Shown: one piece after another, positions 27,643 to 36,573 of the stretch
Numbering within the stretch: position 1 is the first letter of the stretch
Layout of the letters: every line of letters starts with the position of its first letter
From: Pseudomonas sp. MMS21 TM103
Lineage (GTDB): Bacteria; Pseudomonadota; Gammaproteobacteria; Pseudomonadales; Pseudomonadaceae
Direction: 5' to 3'
Assembly (NCBI RefSeq): GCF_022132145.1
Contig: NZ_JAJISP010000004.1
Span: forward strand, 1 to 64,000
Length of the DNA stretch: 64,000 nt
Made by a program: the position numbers and the translations under genes
Notes under the pieces: generated by a model
Seen by the model: only the letters and a program-made list of their open reading frames with translations
The model's database searches: none
What the model was told of the DNA's origin: nothing

Positions 27643-28662
27643 TTGAAAACCACAACCATGCTCACCTGCGCCATCACCCTGGCCCTGCAGGCAGCGGCCG
27701 TCCCCTTCGCCTTCGCTAGCGCCGAACCTCTCGCCGCCGAGGCCAGCGTCGCCGTACGTCCGCTCACCGCCGAGTTCGCCAACGACGCCAACCTGCGCGG
27801 CGAGGTCGGCCCGAAGCAGCACAACGTCGCCGTGCTGCGCGCGCAGATACTGCTTGATCGTGCGCGCTTCTTTCCGGGCGAAATCGACGCCAGTTTCGGC
27901 TCGAACACCCGTATTGCCATCAGCGGCTTCCAGAAAAACAACGGCCTGCCCGTCAGCGGCGTCATGGACGAAGCCACCTGGGTTGCCCTCAACGCCGACG
28001 TCGAGCCAGTGCTCGTGACCTATACCATCACCGACGTCGATGCAGCCGGGCCATTCCAGCAGATTCCTGCCGACATGATGGACAAGGCCGCGCTGGAAAC
28101 CCTGGGTTACCGCAACCTGACAGAAGCGCTCGGCGAGAGATTTCACGCCAGCCCGGCGCTGCTGGCACAACTGAATCCGGGCAAGGATCTGAGTCGCGCC
28201 GGCGAGGCCATCGTCGTCCCCAACCTTGCCGACGCCGCGCCCCTGCCCAAGGCTGCACGGGTGGTCGTCGACAAGTCCGACTCGACCGTCACCCTCTTCG
28301 ATGCCGCGGGTGCCATCATCGCGCAATTTCCCGCTTCCACCGGTAGCGCTCGCGATCCGCTGCCACTCGGTGACTGGAAGATCCTCGGCGTGGCCAGAGA
28401 CCCAGTGTTCAAATACAACCCCGGGCTGTTCTGGGACGCCAACCCCGCCCACGCCAAGGCGACCATCCCGGCCGGCCCGAACAACCCCGTCGGCGTCGCC
28501 TGGGTTGACTTGTCCAAGCCGCATTACGGCATCCACGGCACACCGGAGCCGTCGAAGATCGGCAAGACCCAATCCCACGGCTGCATCCGCCTCACCAACT
28601 GGAATGTCACGGCGATGGGACATGCAGTCGCGCCCGGGCTCCCCGCCCTTTTGCAAGAGTAA
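27643..28662 (+). CDS. L,D-transpeptidase (YkuD) with peptidoglycan-binding domain
   Basis: Secreted cell-wall enzyme of 339 aa. It has a signal peptide (residues 1-26), an N-terminal peptidoglycan-binding helix bundle (about 55-125: VAVLRAQILLDRARFFPGEIDASFGSNTRIAISGFQKNNGLPVSGVMDEATW), a LysM-like middle and a C-terminal YkuD catalytic domain with the SHGCIRLTNW motif (nucleophile Cys, catalytic His). Such enzymes cross-link meso-DAP to DAP or anchor lipoproteins. A TTG start at 27643 with GAGGA 7 bases upstream is preferred, as it begins the signal peptide. The M23 gene follows 12 bases later. Confidence 0.88.
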   Translation: MKTTTMLTCAITLALQAAAVPFAFASAEPLAAEASVAVRPLTAEFANDANLRGEVGPKQHNVAVLRAQILLDRARFFPGEIDASFGSNTRIAISGFQKNNGLPVSGVMDEATWVALNADVEPVLVTYTITDVDAAGPFQQIPADMMDKAALETLGYRNLTEALGERFHASPALLAQLNPGKDLSRAGEAIVVPNLADAAPLPKAARVVVDKSDSTVTLFDAAGAIIAQFPASTGSARDPLPLGDWKILGVARDPVFKYNPGLFWDANPAHAKATIPAGPNNPVGVAWVDLSKPHYGIHGTPEPSKIGKTQSHGCIRLTNWNVTAMGHAVAPGLPALLQE

Positions 28663-28674
28663 CCAGACCCCGCC

Positions 28675-29487
28675 ATGAAGAGCACTCTGATTTTCGCAGC
28701 AGGCGCCCTGGCTGGCGCCGCGAGCCTGTTCTATGCCCTGCAGAACGACCTCGCCACGCCTGCCGTGGCGGTGATCACCCAGGCCGCCCCTAGCGAATAC
28801 GTGCCGTCTGCACCGGCAGCCGTCACACCCAGCGAGCAGGAGCCTGATGCCATGCCGGTCGCACCGGCAATGGCTCAGGTTGCGAGCGTAATAACCACCC
28901 GCACAACCAGCGCCGAGACGATGCCTATCGAAATGCCGCTAGCGCCGACCAGCGAGCCCCCGGCCGACAGCCCTGTTGCGCCGGAACCGGGCATGCTGCC
29001 CCCGTCAACCGAGGAGGCCAGCGTGCAGACAATGCCCGCCGAGCCCTCGCAGGTGCATCCCGGCGCGCTGCTGATCCCCGTGACCGGCATAGTCTCGGCG
29101 CAACTGAGCGACACCTTCAACGACAAGCGCGGCACCGACCGCATCCACGAAGCGCTCGACATCATGGCGCCGTTGAAGACCCCGGTAGTCGCCGTCGACG
29201 ACGGCAAGGTGGTGAAACTCTTCACCAGCGTGCCCGGCGGCCTCACCGTCTACCAATACGATGCCAGCGGCACCTTCGCCTACTACTACGCACACCTGGA
29301 CAGCTATGCAGCCGACCTGGAAGAGGGCCAGGAATTCAAGCGCGGCGACCTGCTCGGCTACGTCGGCGCCACCGGCAACGCCAACCCGCTTGCGCCGCAC
29401 CTGCATTTCGCCATTTTCCTGCTCGGCCCCGAGAAGCAATGGTGGAAAGGCACGGCAATCAACCCCTACCCCCTATTCCAACGCTGA
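28675..29487 (+). CDS. M23 (LytM) family metallopeptidase
   Basis: A 270-aa secreted or inner-membrane-anchored protein: N-terminal hydrophobic segment (about 1-22), a long Pro/Ala/Thr-rich linker (about 25-125) and a LytM domain (about 135-265). Zinc ligands are present: H and D of RIHEALDIMAP and the HLHF motif. The linker would let it reach through the periplasm to peptidoglycan. Twelve bases after the L,D-transpeptidase gene, so they form an operon; one cuts peptide bridges while the other makes 3-3 links. Confidence 0.87.
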   Translation: MKSTLIFAAGALAGAASLFYALQNDLATPAVAVITQAAPSEYVPSAPAAVTPSEQEPDAMPVAPAMAQVASVITTRTTSAETMPIEMPLAPTSEPPADSPVAPEPGMLPPSTEEASVQTMPAEPSQVHPGALLIPVTGIVSAQLSDTFNDKRGTDRIHEALDIMAPLKTPVVAVDDGKVVKLFTSVPGGLTVYQYDASGTFAYYYAHLDSYAADLEEGQEFKRGDLLGYVGATGNANPLAPHLHFAIFLLGPEKQWWKGTAINPYPLFQR

Positions 29488-30194
29488 GTCCGACGACGCC
29501 TCGCCCTGCAGGCTATGCAGCTACTGCCGTAGCCGAATGTAACGGCTAGGGCATGTGCCGATGCGTTGGGATGAGCGGGCATGCCCGCGAATTCAAGCGG
29601 TAAGCAAGCTTCGCGACCAAGGTGGATCGACCGTCAACAACACAGGTGGCGAGGCGGCGTATTGCTTCGCGAGGACGCCCCGGGTGTCATGGCGCCGGCG
29701 CTCCGCAGACAAGAACGGGTTTCGACGCCAATCAGCGGATTGGCTGTGGCTGGCTGTTGCCGCAAGACAAGCAGCCAAGACCGGCGCAAAGGGAAATGGC
29801 AATTAGCCATAAAACGCTGGTCGCGGCGCAGAGCCTTCAGGCGGGTTCAACCCTTGTAATGAAGCCCCCGCTGGCTGGACGCCAGTTGAGTTCCTTCAGG
29901 CACCCGTTGCAGAAACGCTGCAGGCCGCGGCCGCTGGCAAACGTGTCCTGATGAGCCTGATAGCTAGGCCGATAGAGCGCTCGACCGGGTGCATGCCCCC
30001 CTCACAGCACCATCGATCCAGTTGAGGCATCGGAATAGAGCGGGCGGTTGCATGCGTATAGCCGTCCTGCACTGGGCGTTGCCGCCCTGGCCACTCTGCA
30101 GTTCACGAAACGGGGCCAGGCGGATCACGGGGGTAAAGTTTCTTATCGGCCTTGTTCCTTGCAGGACTCGCCTGTTGCGACAGCGCCCAAGGAG
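29488..30194. other. 700-base region without a recognisable gene
   Basis: Open frames here (up to about 160 codons) show unnatural composition, overlap one another and have no ribosome binding sites or family likeness. I see no transposase remnant, RNA gene or array. It could be decayed accessory DNA at a rearrangement joint, since the genes on either side point in different directions and are unrelated. Confidence 0.4.
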
Positions 30195-30545
30195 TCACAC
30201 ATCCTCAGGTGCTGTGGGCGGAAGAGACTCACCGAAGAGCAAGCCGGCGGTTTCCACCTCCAGCATCAACAAGACCATTTCGGTCAATTCGTCATCGGGC
30301 CGTTGCCCAGCGTAGAAGTCATGCAGCGCCTTGGCGAAGGGAATGCGCAGGTCCTGGTTTTCTTCCCCGGCGCTATCGCTGTGTTGCATCAACTCGCCAA
30401 TGGCGCGCATCACAGCCGCTTGCCACCGCGCGGTGGTCCTCGGACCACCGGCGGTGATGGTAAGCAGCTTATCCTTCGCGAGCTGGCGAAGGGCTCGTTC
30501 CCGCAATGGCCTAAGCGGCCTTGGTTTGCGAGTGATCTTTGACAT
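30195..30545 (-). CDS. Uncharacterised small protein
   Basis: A 116-aa protein with a basic N-terminus (SKITRKPRPLRPLRERALRQLAKDK) and a helical, acidic C-terminal half. It overlaps the end of the upstream carboxymuconolactone decarboxylase-like gene by 35 bases, suggesting coupled expression. I do not recognise a family and there are no cysteines or catalytic motifs. The overlap and strand fit a real gene, but confidence is moderate. Confidence 0.45.
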   Translation of the reverse strand: MSKITRKPRPLRPLRERALRQLAKDKLLTITAGGPRTTARWQAAVMRAIGELMQHSDSAGEENQDLRIPFAKALHDFYAGQRPDDELTEMVLLMLEVETAGLLFGESLPPTAPEDV

Positions 30546-30909
30546 ACCGGACGATATCCAGCGTTTCCTGGCGGAACTGCTCGTAATCGATCTGCTGGGC
30601 GTTGATGAAGGTGCTGCCCATCATGGTCACCGCCCCCATCAAGCTGGCTTCGGCAATTTCCTCGTCGCTCGCGCCAAACAAGCGCGCGGCTTCGGTATGG
30701 AACAGGCTGCAATACTTGCAACGAGTCGCACCGGACACTGCCAGACCTATCAATTCCTTGTACTTGTTGGGAATCTTGGTCTCCGCCAGCCAGAAGTCCC
30801 GAGCCACGCCCCAGAATCCGCTCGCGCCACCTTCCGGCATCTGTTTGATCCACTCGGGTACCCGACCCAGGGTCTGTTCAATTTCCCGGTAGGTATTTTG
30901 AATGGCCAT
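30511..30909 (-). CDS. Carboxymuconolactone decarboxylase family (AhpD-like) protein
   Basis: A 132-aa helical protein with the AhpD/CMD redox motif C-x-x-C-x-x-x-H in GATRCKYCSLFHTEAARLFGAS (about 62-72). Members act as peroxide or thiol reductases, or decarboxylases if they lack the Cys pair; the intact pair here favours a redox role. GAGAAGGGGGG before the ATG is a strong ribosome binding site. It may be the promoter-proximal gene of a two-gene unit with the small protein downstream. Confidence 0.85.
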   Translation of the reverse strand: MAIQNTYREIEQTLGRVPEWIKQMPEGGASGFWGVARDFWLAETKIPNKYKELIGLAVSGATRCKYCSLFHTEAARLFGASDEEIAEASLMGAVTMMGSTFINAQQIDYEQFRQETLDIVRYVKDHSQTKAA

Positions 30910-31189
30910 TTTACTACCCCCCTTCTCTCGTTGGAGAGATCTGCTTCAGAGGTGTAATAAGTATAGTTCGCCGACTCACCTGCACGGCTCAGCGGCCAGA
31001 CAGCAATCACAGGACGCGGATAACTCCATAATAAACAATAAGATAATTTTAGATTTTCTGGGCGCAACGAACGACCGCTAAGTCCCTGCCGCTATCGAAG
31101 GGATACCCGAAACCACCCGCTTGCTGGCGGTGCAGGGCGCGAAACGCGATGGCGCATGCACCGCCTCGCCCAGGCCTGCGGTGGTTACG

Positions 31190-32359
31190 CTAGAGGTGTC
31201 CGTGCAACGCCTTCTCGAACAACCGACTGTAATCGCTCGCGCTAAAGGTTATCGGATTGGACCCGGCCGAGGGGTCGACTTCGGCCATTTGCCCGATCTG
31301 CTCGATGCGGCTGTCGTCGATGCCGATCTGCGCCAGGCTGTGGGGGATGCCGACTTCGTTGCGCAGGTGCAGCACCCAGTCGAGTACGCCGATAAAGCCT
31401 AGCCTGGACAGGTTGAGGTAACGCGCCAGGCGTTCCATCTGTGGCTCGATGCTGACGCGGTTGGCTTGCAGTACGTAGGGCATCAGCACCGCATTGAGCA
31501 GGCCGTGGTGGGCGTCGTACAGCGCACCGAGGGGATGGGCCAGAGCGTGCATGGCGCCGAGGCCGCGCTGGAAGGCGGTGGCGCCCATGGTCGAGGCCAC
31601 CAGCATCTGCAGGCGTGCCTCGACATCGCTGCCCTTGGCCACCGCGCGCGGCAGGTACTGCTGGACCAGGCGCATGCCTTCCAGGGCGATGCCTTCGGCC
31701 ATGGGGTGGAACAATGGCGAGCAGTAGGCCTCGAGGCTGTGCGACAGGGCGTCCATGCCGGTGGCGGCGGTGATCTTCGGCGGCAGACCGATGCTCAGTT
31801 GCGGGTCGAGGATGACCAGGGCCGGGAGCATCCTGGGGTGGAAGATGATGCGCTTGATGTGTTCGACCTCGTCGGTGATCACCGAGGCGCGACCGACTTC
31901 CGAGCCGGTGCCGGCGGTGGTCGGCACCGCCACCACTGGCGCCATGCCGGCGACGTCGACCCGGTTGCAGTTGTCGCCGATGTCCTCGAAGTCCCACAGC
32001 GGGCGGCTCTGGCCGACCATCAGGGCGATGGCCTTGCCGGCGTCCAGCGCCGAGCCGCCGCCGAAGGCGATCACGCCGTCGTGGCCGCCGGCCTTGAAGG
32101 CGGCGACGCCATCGGTCACGTTCTGCCCGGTGGGGTTGCTCTTGATCGCCGCGAACAGACCGGCCTTGAGGCCGTCGTCGCGGCATTGCAGCAGGGCGTG
32201 ATCGATCATCGACAGGGCGGCGAGGCCGGGGTCGGTGACCAGCAGCGGCGCGCTCATGCCGAGGGCGCGGCAGGCTTGCGGCAGTTCGGTGATGCGCCCG
32301 GCGCCGACGTGGATCGAGGTCGGGTAGTTCCAGTTCATGCGGTACTGATTCAGGTCCAT
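31190..32359 (-). CDS. Iron-containing (group III) alcohol dehydrogenase
   Basis: A 389-aa NAD(P)-dependent dehydrogenase. It has the GGGSALDAGKAIAL cofactor loop, AVPTTAGTGSEVGRASVITD, and metal ligands in GMDALSHSLEAYCSP and GAMHALAHPLGALYDAHHGLLNAVLMPYV. Family substrates are primary alcohols and diols. The ATG at 32359 has GAGG 6 bases upstream and is preferred to the ATG at 32371, which overlaps the aldehyde dehydrogenase stop. Last gene of the TRAP/GS-like operon, so it probably oxidises the alcohol made from the imported substrate. Confidence 0.9.
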   Translation of the reverse strand: MDLNQYRMNWNYPTSIHVGAGRITELPQACRALGMSAPLLVTDPGLAALSMIDHALLQCRDDGLKAGLFAAIKSNPTGQNVTDGVAAFKAGGHDGVIAFGGGSALDAGKAIALMVGQSRPLWDFEDIGDNCNRVDVAGMAPVVAVPTTAGTGSEVGRASVITDEVEHIKRIIFHPRMLPALVILDPQLSIGLPPKITAATGMDALSHSLEAYCSPLFHPMAEGIALEGMRLVQQYLPRAVAKGSDVEARLQMLVASTMGATAFQRGLGAMHALAHPLGALYDAHHGLLNAVLMPYVLQANRVSIEPQMERLARYLNLSRLGFIGVLDWVLHLRNEVGIPHSLAQIGIDDSRIEQIGQMAEVDPSAGSNPITFSASDYSRLFEKALHGHL

Positions 32360-32367
32360 GGGACGCC

Positions 32368-33756
32368 TCATAACTGGGTCTTGAAGTGGAAGGATTTCGG
32401 CCGGGTCAGGTGCTCGTAGCCGATGCTCGACAGACTGCAGCCGCGCCCAGAGTGCTTCACCCCGGTCCAGGCTAGGGCCGGGTCCAGGTAGTCGCAGCGG
32501 TTGAGGTACACGGTACCGGCCTCGACCCGCTCGGCCAGGGCCAGGGCGGCCTCGATGTCGCGGCTGAAGATCGCGGCGCTGAGGCCGAACTCGCTGTCAT
32601 TCATCAGCGCCACAGCCTCCTCGTCGTCCTTGACCTTCTGGATGCCGACCACCGGGCCGAAGGATTCCTCGGTCATCACCCGCATGCCGTGGTAGACGTC
32701 GGTCAGCACCTGCGGCGCCAGGTAGGCGGAGCCGGGGCGATCAAGGGCAAAGCTGGCCGGGGCGATATGGGCAACCGCGCCCTGGGCCACGGCCTCGTTG
32801 ATCTGCCGCCGGACGAAATCCGCCGCCTCGGCGCGCACCAGCGGGCCGAGGGTGGTTTCCGGGTCGTCGGAGCGGCCCAGCTTGTAGTGCCTGACCAGCG
32901 CCACCGCCTGTTCGACGAAGGCGTCGTACAGCGACTCATGCACGTAGATGCGCTCGATGCCGCAGCAGGATTGCCCGGAGTTGAAGAAGGCGCCGTCGAT
33001 CGTGGTTGCCACCGCGTGGGCCAGATCGGCATCTGCACGCACGTAGGCCGGGTCCTTGCCGCCCAGTTCCAGGCCGACACTGATGAAGCGCCCCGCCGCC
33101 GCGCGCTCGACCATGGCGCCGCCCGGCACCGAGCCGGTGAAGGATACATGCTGAATCGCCGGTGCCTGGATCAGCTGCTCGGTATCGGCGTGGCTCAGGT
33201 GCAGGTATTGAAAGACCCCATCCGGCAAGCCGGCTTCGCTGAAGGCCTCGACCATGCGCTCGGCGCACAGCGGGGTCTGCGCCGAATGCTTGAGCAGCAC
33301 CGCATTGCCGGCCAGCAGCGCCGGCACCACCGCGTTCACCGCCGTCAGGTAGGGATAGTTCCAGGGCGCGATGACCAGGGCCACGCCGAGCGGTTCGCGG
33401 CGGATAAAGCGGGTGAAGCCGGGTTGCTCGGGCAACTGGATGTCGGCCAGGGCGCTTGCGGCGATATCCGCCATATAGCTGGCACGCTCGACGAAGCCGC
33501 GGATCTCGCCGGCGGCGTAGCGGATCGGCCGGCCCATCATCCAGCACAGTTCCTCGGCGAGTTGCTCCTCCCTGGCGGCGAAGGCGGCGATGGCCAGGCG
33601 GCCGATGGCGACCCGCTCGACCAGCGGGGTCTGCTGCCAGCCCTTCTGCGCCAACGCGGCCGTGGCCAGGGCCGCCTGGATTTCACTGCCCGCCGCCAGC
33701 TCGCGCTCGACATACACCGAGCCGTCGATAGGGGATATGCATTGCAGCTTGCTCAT
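32368..33756 (-). CDS. Aldehyde dehydrogenase family protein
   Basis: A 462-aa NAD(P)+-dependent dehydrogenase. General base E in VGLELGGKDPAYV and catalytic Cys in FFNSGQSCCGIERIYVHE are present, as are the cofactor motif FTGSVPGG and the ESFGPVVGIQK stretch. The ATG at 33756 has a GGAGTG ribosome binding site; 16 codons upstream are discounted. It lies between the GS-like and alcohol dehydrogenase genes and would take the aldehyde from the latter to a carboxylate. Confidence 0.9.
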   Translation of the reverse strand: MSKLQCISPIDGSVYVERELAAGSEIQAALATAALAQKGWQQTPLVERVAIGRLAIAAFAAREEQLAEELCWMMGRPIRYAAGEIRGFVERASYMADIAASALADIQLPEQPGFTRFIRREPLGVALVIAPWNYPYLTAVNAVVPALLAGNAVLLKHSAQTPLCAERMVEAFSEAGLPDGVFQYLHLSHADTEQLIQAPAIQHVSFTGSVPGGAMVERAAAGRFISVGLELGGKDPAYVRADADLAHAVATTIDGAFFNSGQSCCGIERIYVHESLYDAFVEQAVALVRHYKLGRSDDPETTLGPLVRAEAADFVRRQINEAVAQGAVAHIAPASFALDRPGSAYLAPQVLTDVYHGMRVMTEESFGPVVGIQKVKDDEEAVALMNDSEFGLSAAIFSRDIEAALALAERVEAGTVYLNRCDYLDPALAWTGVKHSGRGCSLSSIGYEHLTRPKSFHFKTQL

Positions 33757-33827
33757 TACCACACTCCAGAACGGATCACCCGGGCACGCACCCAGCGCCA
33801 CCAAGGCGGCTGGTGCAGCCCGGTGAT

Positions 33828-35201
33828 TCAGATGATTTCAAAGTAGCGATCCAACTCCCAATCGCTGACATGCCGACGGTATTCACGTTCCTCCCATTCG
33901 CGGCTGGCGGCGAAATGCTCGACGAACGGATCGCCGAACAACTCGCGGGCCGCCGTGGACGCTTTCAGACGCTGCGCCGCATCCCACAGGGTGCGCGGCA
34001 GGGCTAGCTCCGGCGGGTGCTGCTGGGCGTAGGCATTGCCAACCACCGGATCGCTCGGTTGCCACTGCTGCATCACCCCGTACAGGCCGGAGCCGATGGC
34101 CACGGCGAGGGTCAGGTAGGGATTGCCATCCGCCGCGCCGAGGCGATATTCCTGGCGTTGCGATTTGTCGCTACCGGGAATCACCCGCAGCGCCGCGGTG
34201 CGGTTCTCCACCCCCCAGGTCGCGTCGGTCGGCGCCCAGAAACCGGGAATCATCCGCCGATAGCTGTTCAGGGTTGGCGCCACCATGCACAGGAACTCCG
34301 GCATCAGGCGCTGCTGGCCGGCCAAGAACTGACGCTGGATCAGGCTCATGTTGTGCGCCTGACTCGGGTCGTGGAAGGCCGACTTGCCGCTGGCGCGGTC
34401 GCGCAGCGATACATGAATGTGGCCGCTCTGCCCCGGGTACTTGCCCGACCACTTGGCCATGAAGGTGGCCATCAGGCCGTTGCGCTGGGCCAGCACCTTC
34501 ATGAAGGTCTTGAACAGCGCCCCCTTGTCGCCTGCGGCTTCGGCATGGTCATAGGCGATGGCCGCTTCCAGCACGCCGGGGCCGGTCTCGGTGTGCAGGC
34601 CTTCGATGGGGAAGTCCATCTGCTCGGCCATTTCGAGAATTTCGTGATACAGCTCGGCATGCACCGAATTGCGGATCATCGAATAGCCAAACCAGTCCGG
34701 AGTGAAGGGCTTGAGGTTGCGGTAACCCTTTTCCCGCGCCGACTCCGGGGTTTCATCGAACATGAAGAATTCGTATTCCAGCGCTGCGAAAGGATCGAAA
34801 CCCATCGCCTGACAACGCTCGATCACCCTGCGCAGGGTGGCGCGGGGACAGACCTGCTCGGCGCCCTCGGCGAACTCGCAGATAAACAGCAGCATGCCAT
34901 TCTCGAAGGGAATGTCGCGGCAGGTATGCGGCAAAACGCGTACCGGGGCGTCCGGGTAGCCGGTGTGCCAGCCGGTGTAGCTGGCGTTGTCGTAGAGCTG
35001 ATCCTTGACGTCCCAGCCGAGTACTACGTCGCAGAAAGCGAATCCCGAGTCCAGTGCGGAGAAAAACTTGCTGCGGCTCAGGTACTTGCCGCGCATCACG
35101 CCATCGTTATCGAACACCCCGACCTTGATGTGACTGAGACCGCGCTCCTCGACGATGCGCCTGGCGTCCTCGTTGGTTTTTACATCCCGCGGATTGAGCA
35201 T
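33828..35201 (-). CDS. Glutamine synthetase-like (gamma-glutamylation) enzyme
   Basis: A 457-aa member of the glutamine synthetase family with the catalytic-domain signatures EYEFFMFDE, GLHTETGPGVLEAAIAY and KWSGKYPGQSGHIHVSL, and NSYRRMIPGFWAPTDATWGVENRTAALRVI. It lacks the adenylylation-site tyrosine motif NLYDLP of GlnA, as do gamma-glutamyl-polyamine, -isopropylamide and -ethanolamide synthetases (PuuA, IpuC, GlnA4-type). It probably joins glutamate to an amine rather than ammonia. AAGGGG precedes the ATG at 35201; the GTG two codons earlier is less likely. Confidence 0.88.
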   Translation of the reverse strand: MLNPRDVKTNEDARRIVEERGLSHIKVGVFDNDGVMRGKYLSRSKFFSALDSGFAFCDVVLGWDVKDQLYDNASYTGWHTGYPDAPVRVLPHTCRDIPFENGMLLFICEFAEGAEQVCPRATLRRVIERCQAMGFDPFAALEYEFFMFDETPESAREKGYRNLKPFTPDWFGYSMIRNSVHAELYHEILEMAEQMDFPIEGLHTETGPGVLEAAIAYDHAEAAGDKGALFKTFMKVLAQRNGLMATFMAKWSGKYPGQSGHIHVSLRDRASGKSAFHDPSQAHNMSLIQRQFLAGQQRLMPEFLCMVAPTLNSYRRMIPGFWAPTDATWGVENRTAALRVIPGSDKSQRQEYRLGAADGNPYLTLAVAIGSGLYGVMQQWQPSDPVVGNAYAQQHPPELALPRTLWDAAQRLKASTAARELFGDPFVEHFAASREWEEREYRRHVSDWELDRYFEII

Positions 35202-35299
35202 ATGCACCCCTTGGTCTTGTTATTGCCGACCTCCACTGTCGGCTGGTTGGGTCCGAGCATCCTGGCCTGCGCCAGCGATGCCGCCCCGTAACGCATCAC

Positions 35300-35329
35300 G
35301 CCCGCACCCTCGTCGGCAGGGGTGCGGGC
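35300..35329 (-). promoter_or_regulatory. intra-operon hairpin after dctP-like gene
   Basis: Ten-base arms (35300-35309 and 35320-35329) around a 10-base loop, directly after the TRAP binding-protein gene and before the GS-like gene. No U-run follows, so it is more likely to protect mRNA or cause partial termination, a common device to make more binding protein than enzyme. Confidence 0.55.
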
Positions 35330-35344
35330 GCAATGGCCTATGGC

Positions 35345-36397
35345 TCAGTAGCGATAGGGCGGACCGGCCTTGGCCATCAGCGCATTGTATTTCTTGAAGA
35401 TCTCAACGACCTTGGCCGCACGCGGACTGGTCTTGGCGATCTCGTCCCAGAACTTCTGCGCCTCGGCTTCGACCGTGGCCCACTCGGCATCGGGGATGGT
35501 GGTCAGCTCAAGCTTGCCGCCTTCGACCCGCAGTTGCGCTTCGCCGCCCCAGTACCAGTGCTGGCGATAGTAGTGGGAGCTGTCCATGCACAGTTTGAAC
35601 AGGGTCTTGAGGTGCTCGGGTACTTCGGCCCACTTCTCCGAGTTGGCGAAATAGGAGCCGATCCAGGCCCCGGAGATGTTGTTGGTGAGGAAGTACTTGG
35701 TCACGTTGGCCCAGCCAACGGTGTAGTCCTCGGTGATGCCCGACCAGGTGATGCCGTCCAGCTCGCCGGTCTGCACCGCCACTTCGACATCCTCCCAGGG
35801 CAGGGTCACCGGGATCACACCGAAACGGGAGAGAAATTTACCGGCGGTGGGGAAGGTAAAGATGCGTTTGCCCTTGAGGTCGGCCAGGCTTCTGATCGGC
35901 TCGACGGTGGCGAAATGGCACGGGTCCCAGGCACCGGCACCTAGCCAGGTAACGCCCTCAACCTCGCCGTAAGCCTCCTCCCAGATCTGCCGCAGGCCGT
36001 ACTTTTCGAACAGCACCGGCACGTCCAGGCTGTAGCGGGTGGCGAATGGAAAGTAGCCACCGAATACCGAAACATCCACCGGTGCGGCGATCGAATCGTC
36101 GTCGCTCTGCACCGCATCGATGGTGCCGCGCTGCATGGCGCGGAACAGTTCGCCAGTGGGCACCAGCTGGTCGGCGTAATAGAGCTGGATCTCCATCTGG
36201 CCGTTGGCTGCCTGATTGAAGGCATCGATGGACGGTTTGATCACATGCTCGCCGAGGGCCGGACCGGCATAGGTTTGCAGGCGCCAGGTGATCTTCTTTG
36301 GCTCCTCGGCGTAGATGTGCGCCGACCCCAGAGCGGTGGCCCCCACCGCGCCAGTGGTGACCGCGGCGGTCTTGAGGAAACTGCGTCTCGTACTCAT
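35345..36397 (-). CDS. TRAP transporter substrate-binding protein (DctP family)
   Basis: A 350-aa periplasmic solute receptor. The N-terminus has a twin-arginine signal (STRRSFLKTAAVTTGAVGATALGSAHIYA), so it is probably exported folded through Tat. The mature part has the DctP fold: ITWRLQTYAGPALGEHVIKPS, TGELFRAMQRGTIDAVQ, and the binding-site Arg region near FATVEPIRSLADLKGKRIFT. TRAP receptors bind organic acids or carboxylated compounds through an Arg. It lies 176 bases after the large permease gene with its own possible operator. Confidence 0.88.
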   Translation of the reverse strand: MSTRRSFLKTAAVTTGAVGATALGSAHIYAEEPKKITWRLQTYAGPALGEHVIKPSIDAFNQAANGQMEIQLYYADQLVPTGELFRAMQRGTIDAVQSDDDSIAAPVDVSVFGGYFPFATRYSLDVPVLFEKYGLRQIWEEAYGEVEGVTWLGAGAWDPCHFATVEPIRSLADLKGKRIFTFPTAGKFLSRFGVIPVTLPWEDVEVAVQTGELDGITWSGITEDYTVGWANVTKYFLTNNISGAWIGSYFANSEKWAEVPEHLKTLFKLCMDSSHYYRQHWYWGGEAQLRVEGGKLELTTIPDAEWATVEAEAQKFWDEIAKTSPRAAKVVEIFKKYNALMAKAGPPYRY

Positions 36398-36424
36398 GCG
36401 GTTATCTCCAATAGTGTCAATTCA

Positions 36425-36437
36425 GATGTCATACATC
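36425..36437. promoter_or_regulatory. inverted repeat upstream of the TRAP binding-protein gene
   Basis: GATGT-CAT-ACATC, a 13-base perfect hyphenated palindrome 28 bases before the dctP-like start codon. Its size and shape resemble GntR-family operators. No regulator gene is adjacent, so binding by a regulator is only a suggestion. Confidence 0.35.
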
Positions 36438-36573
36438 CGCATAGCACCACTGCGACCCGGCTAGGTCGGTGCAGCGTTTCAGGTGGGCAACTTGATCCTC
36501 ATGGGTGGCTGTACATGGGTGGTTCGCCGCAACAATCCAATCGTTATTTACTGCCGTTCCTGAATTCGTGGGT

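Noticed and set aside
30048..30542. Plus-strand frame of 164 codons
   Set aside because: It overlaps the minus-strand small gene and an empty region, with no ribosome binding site or recognisable content.
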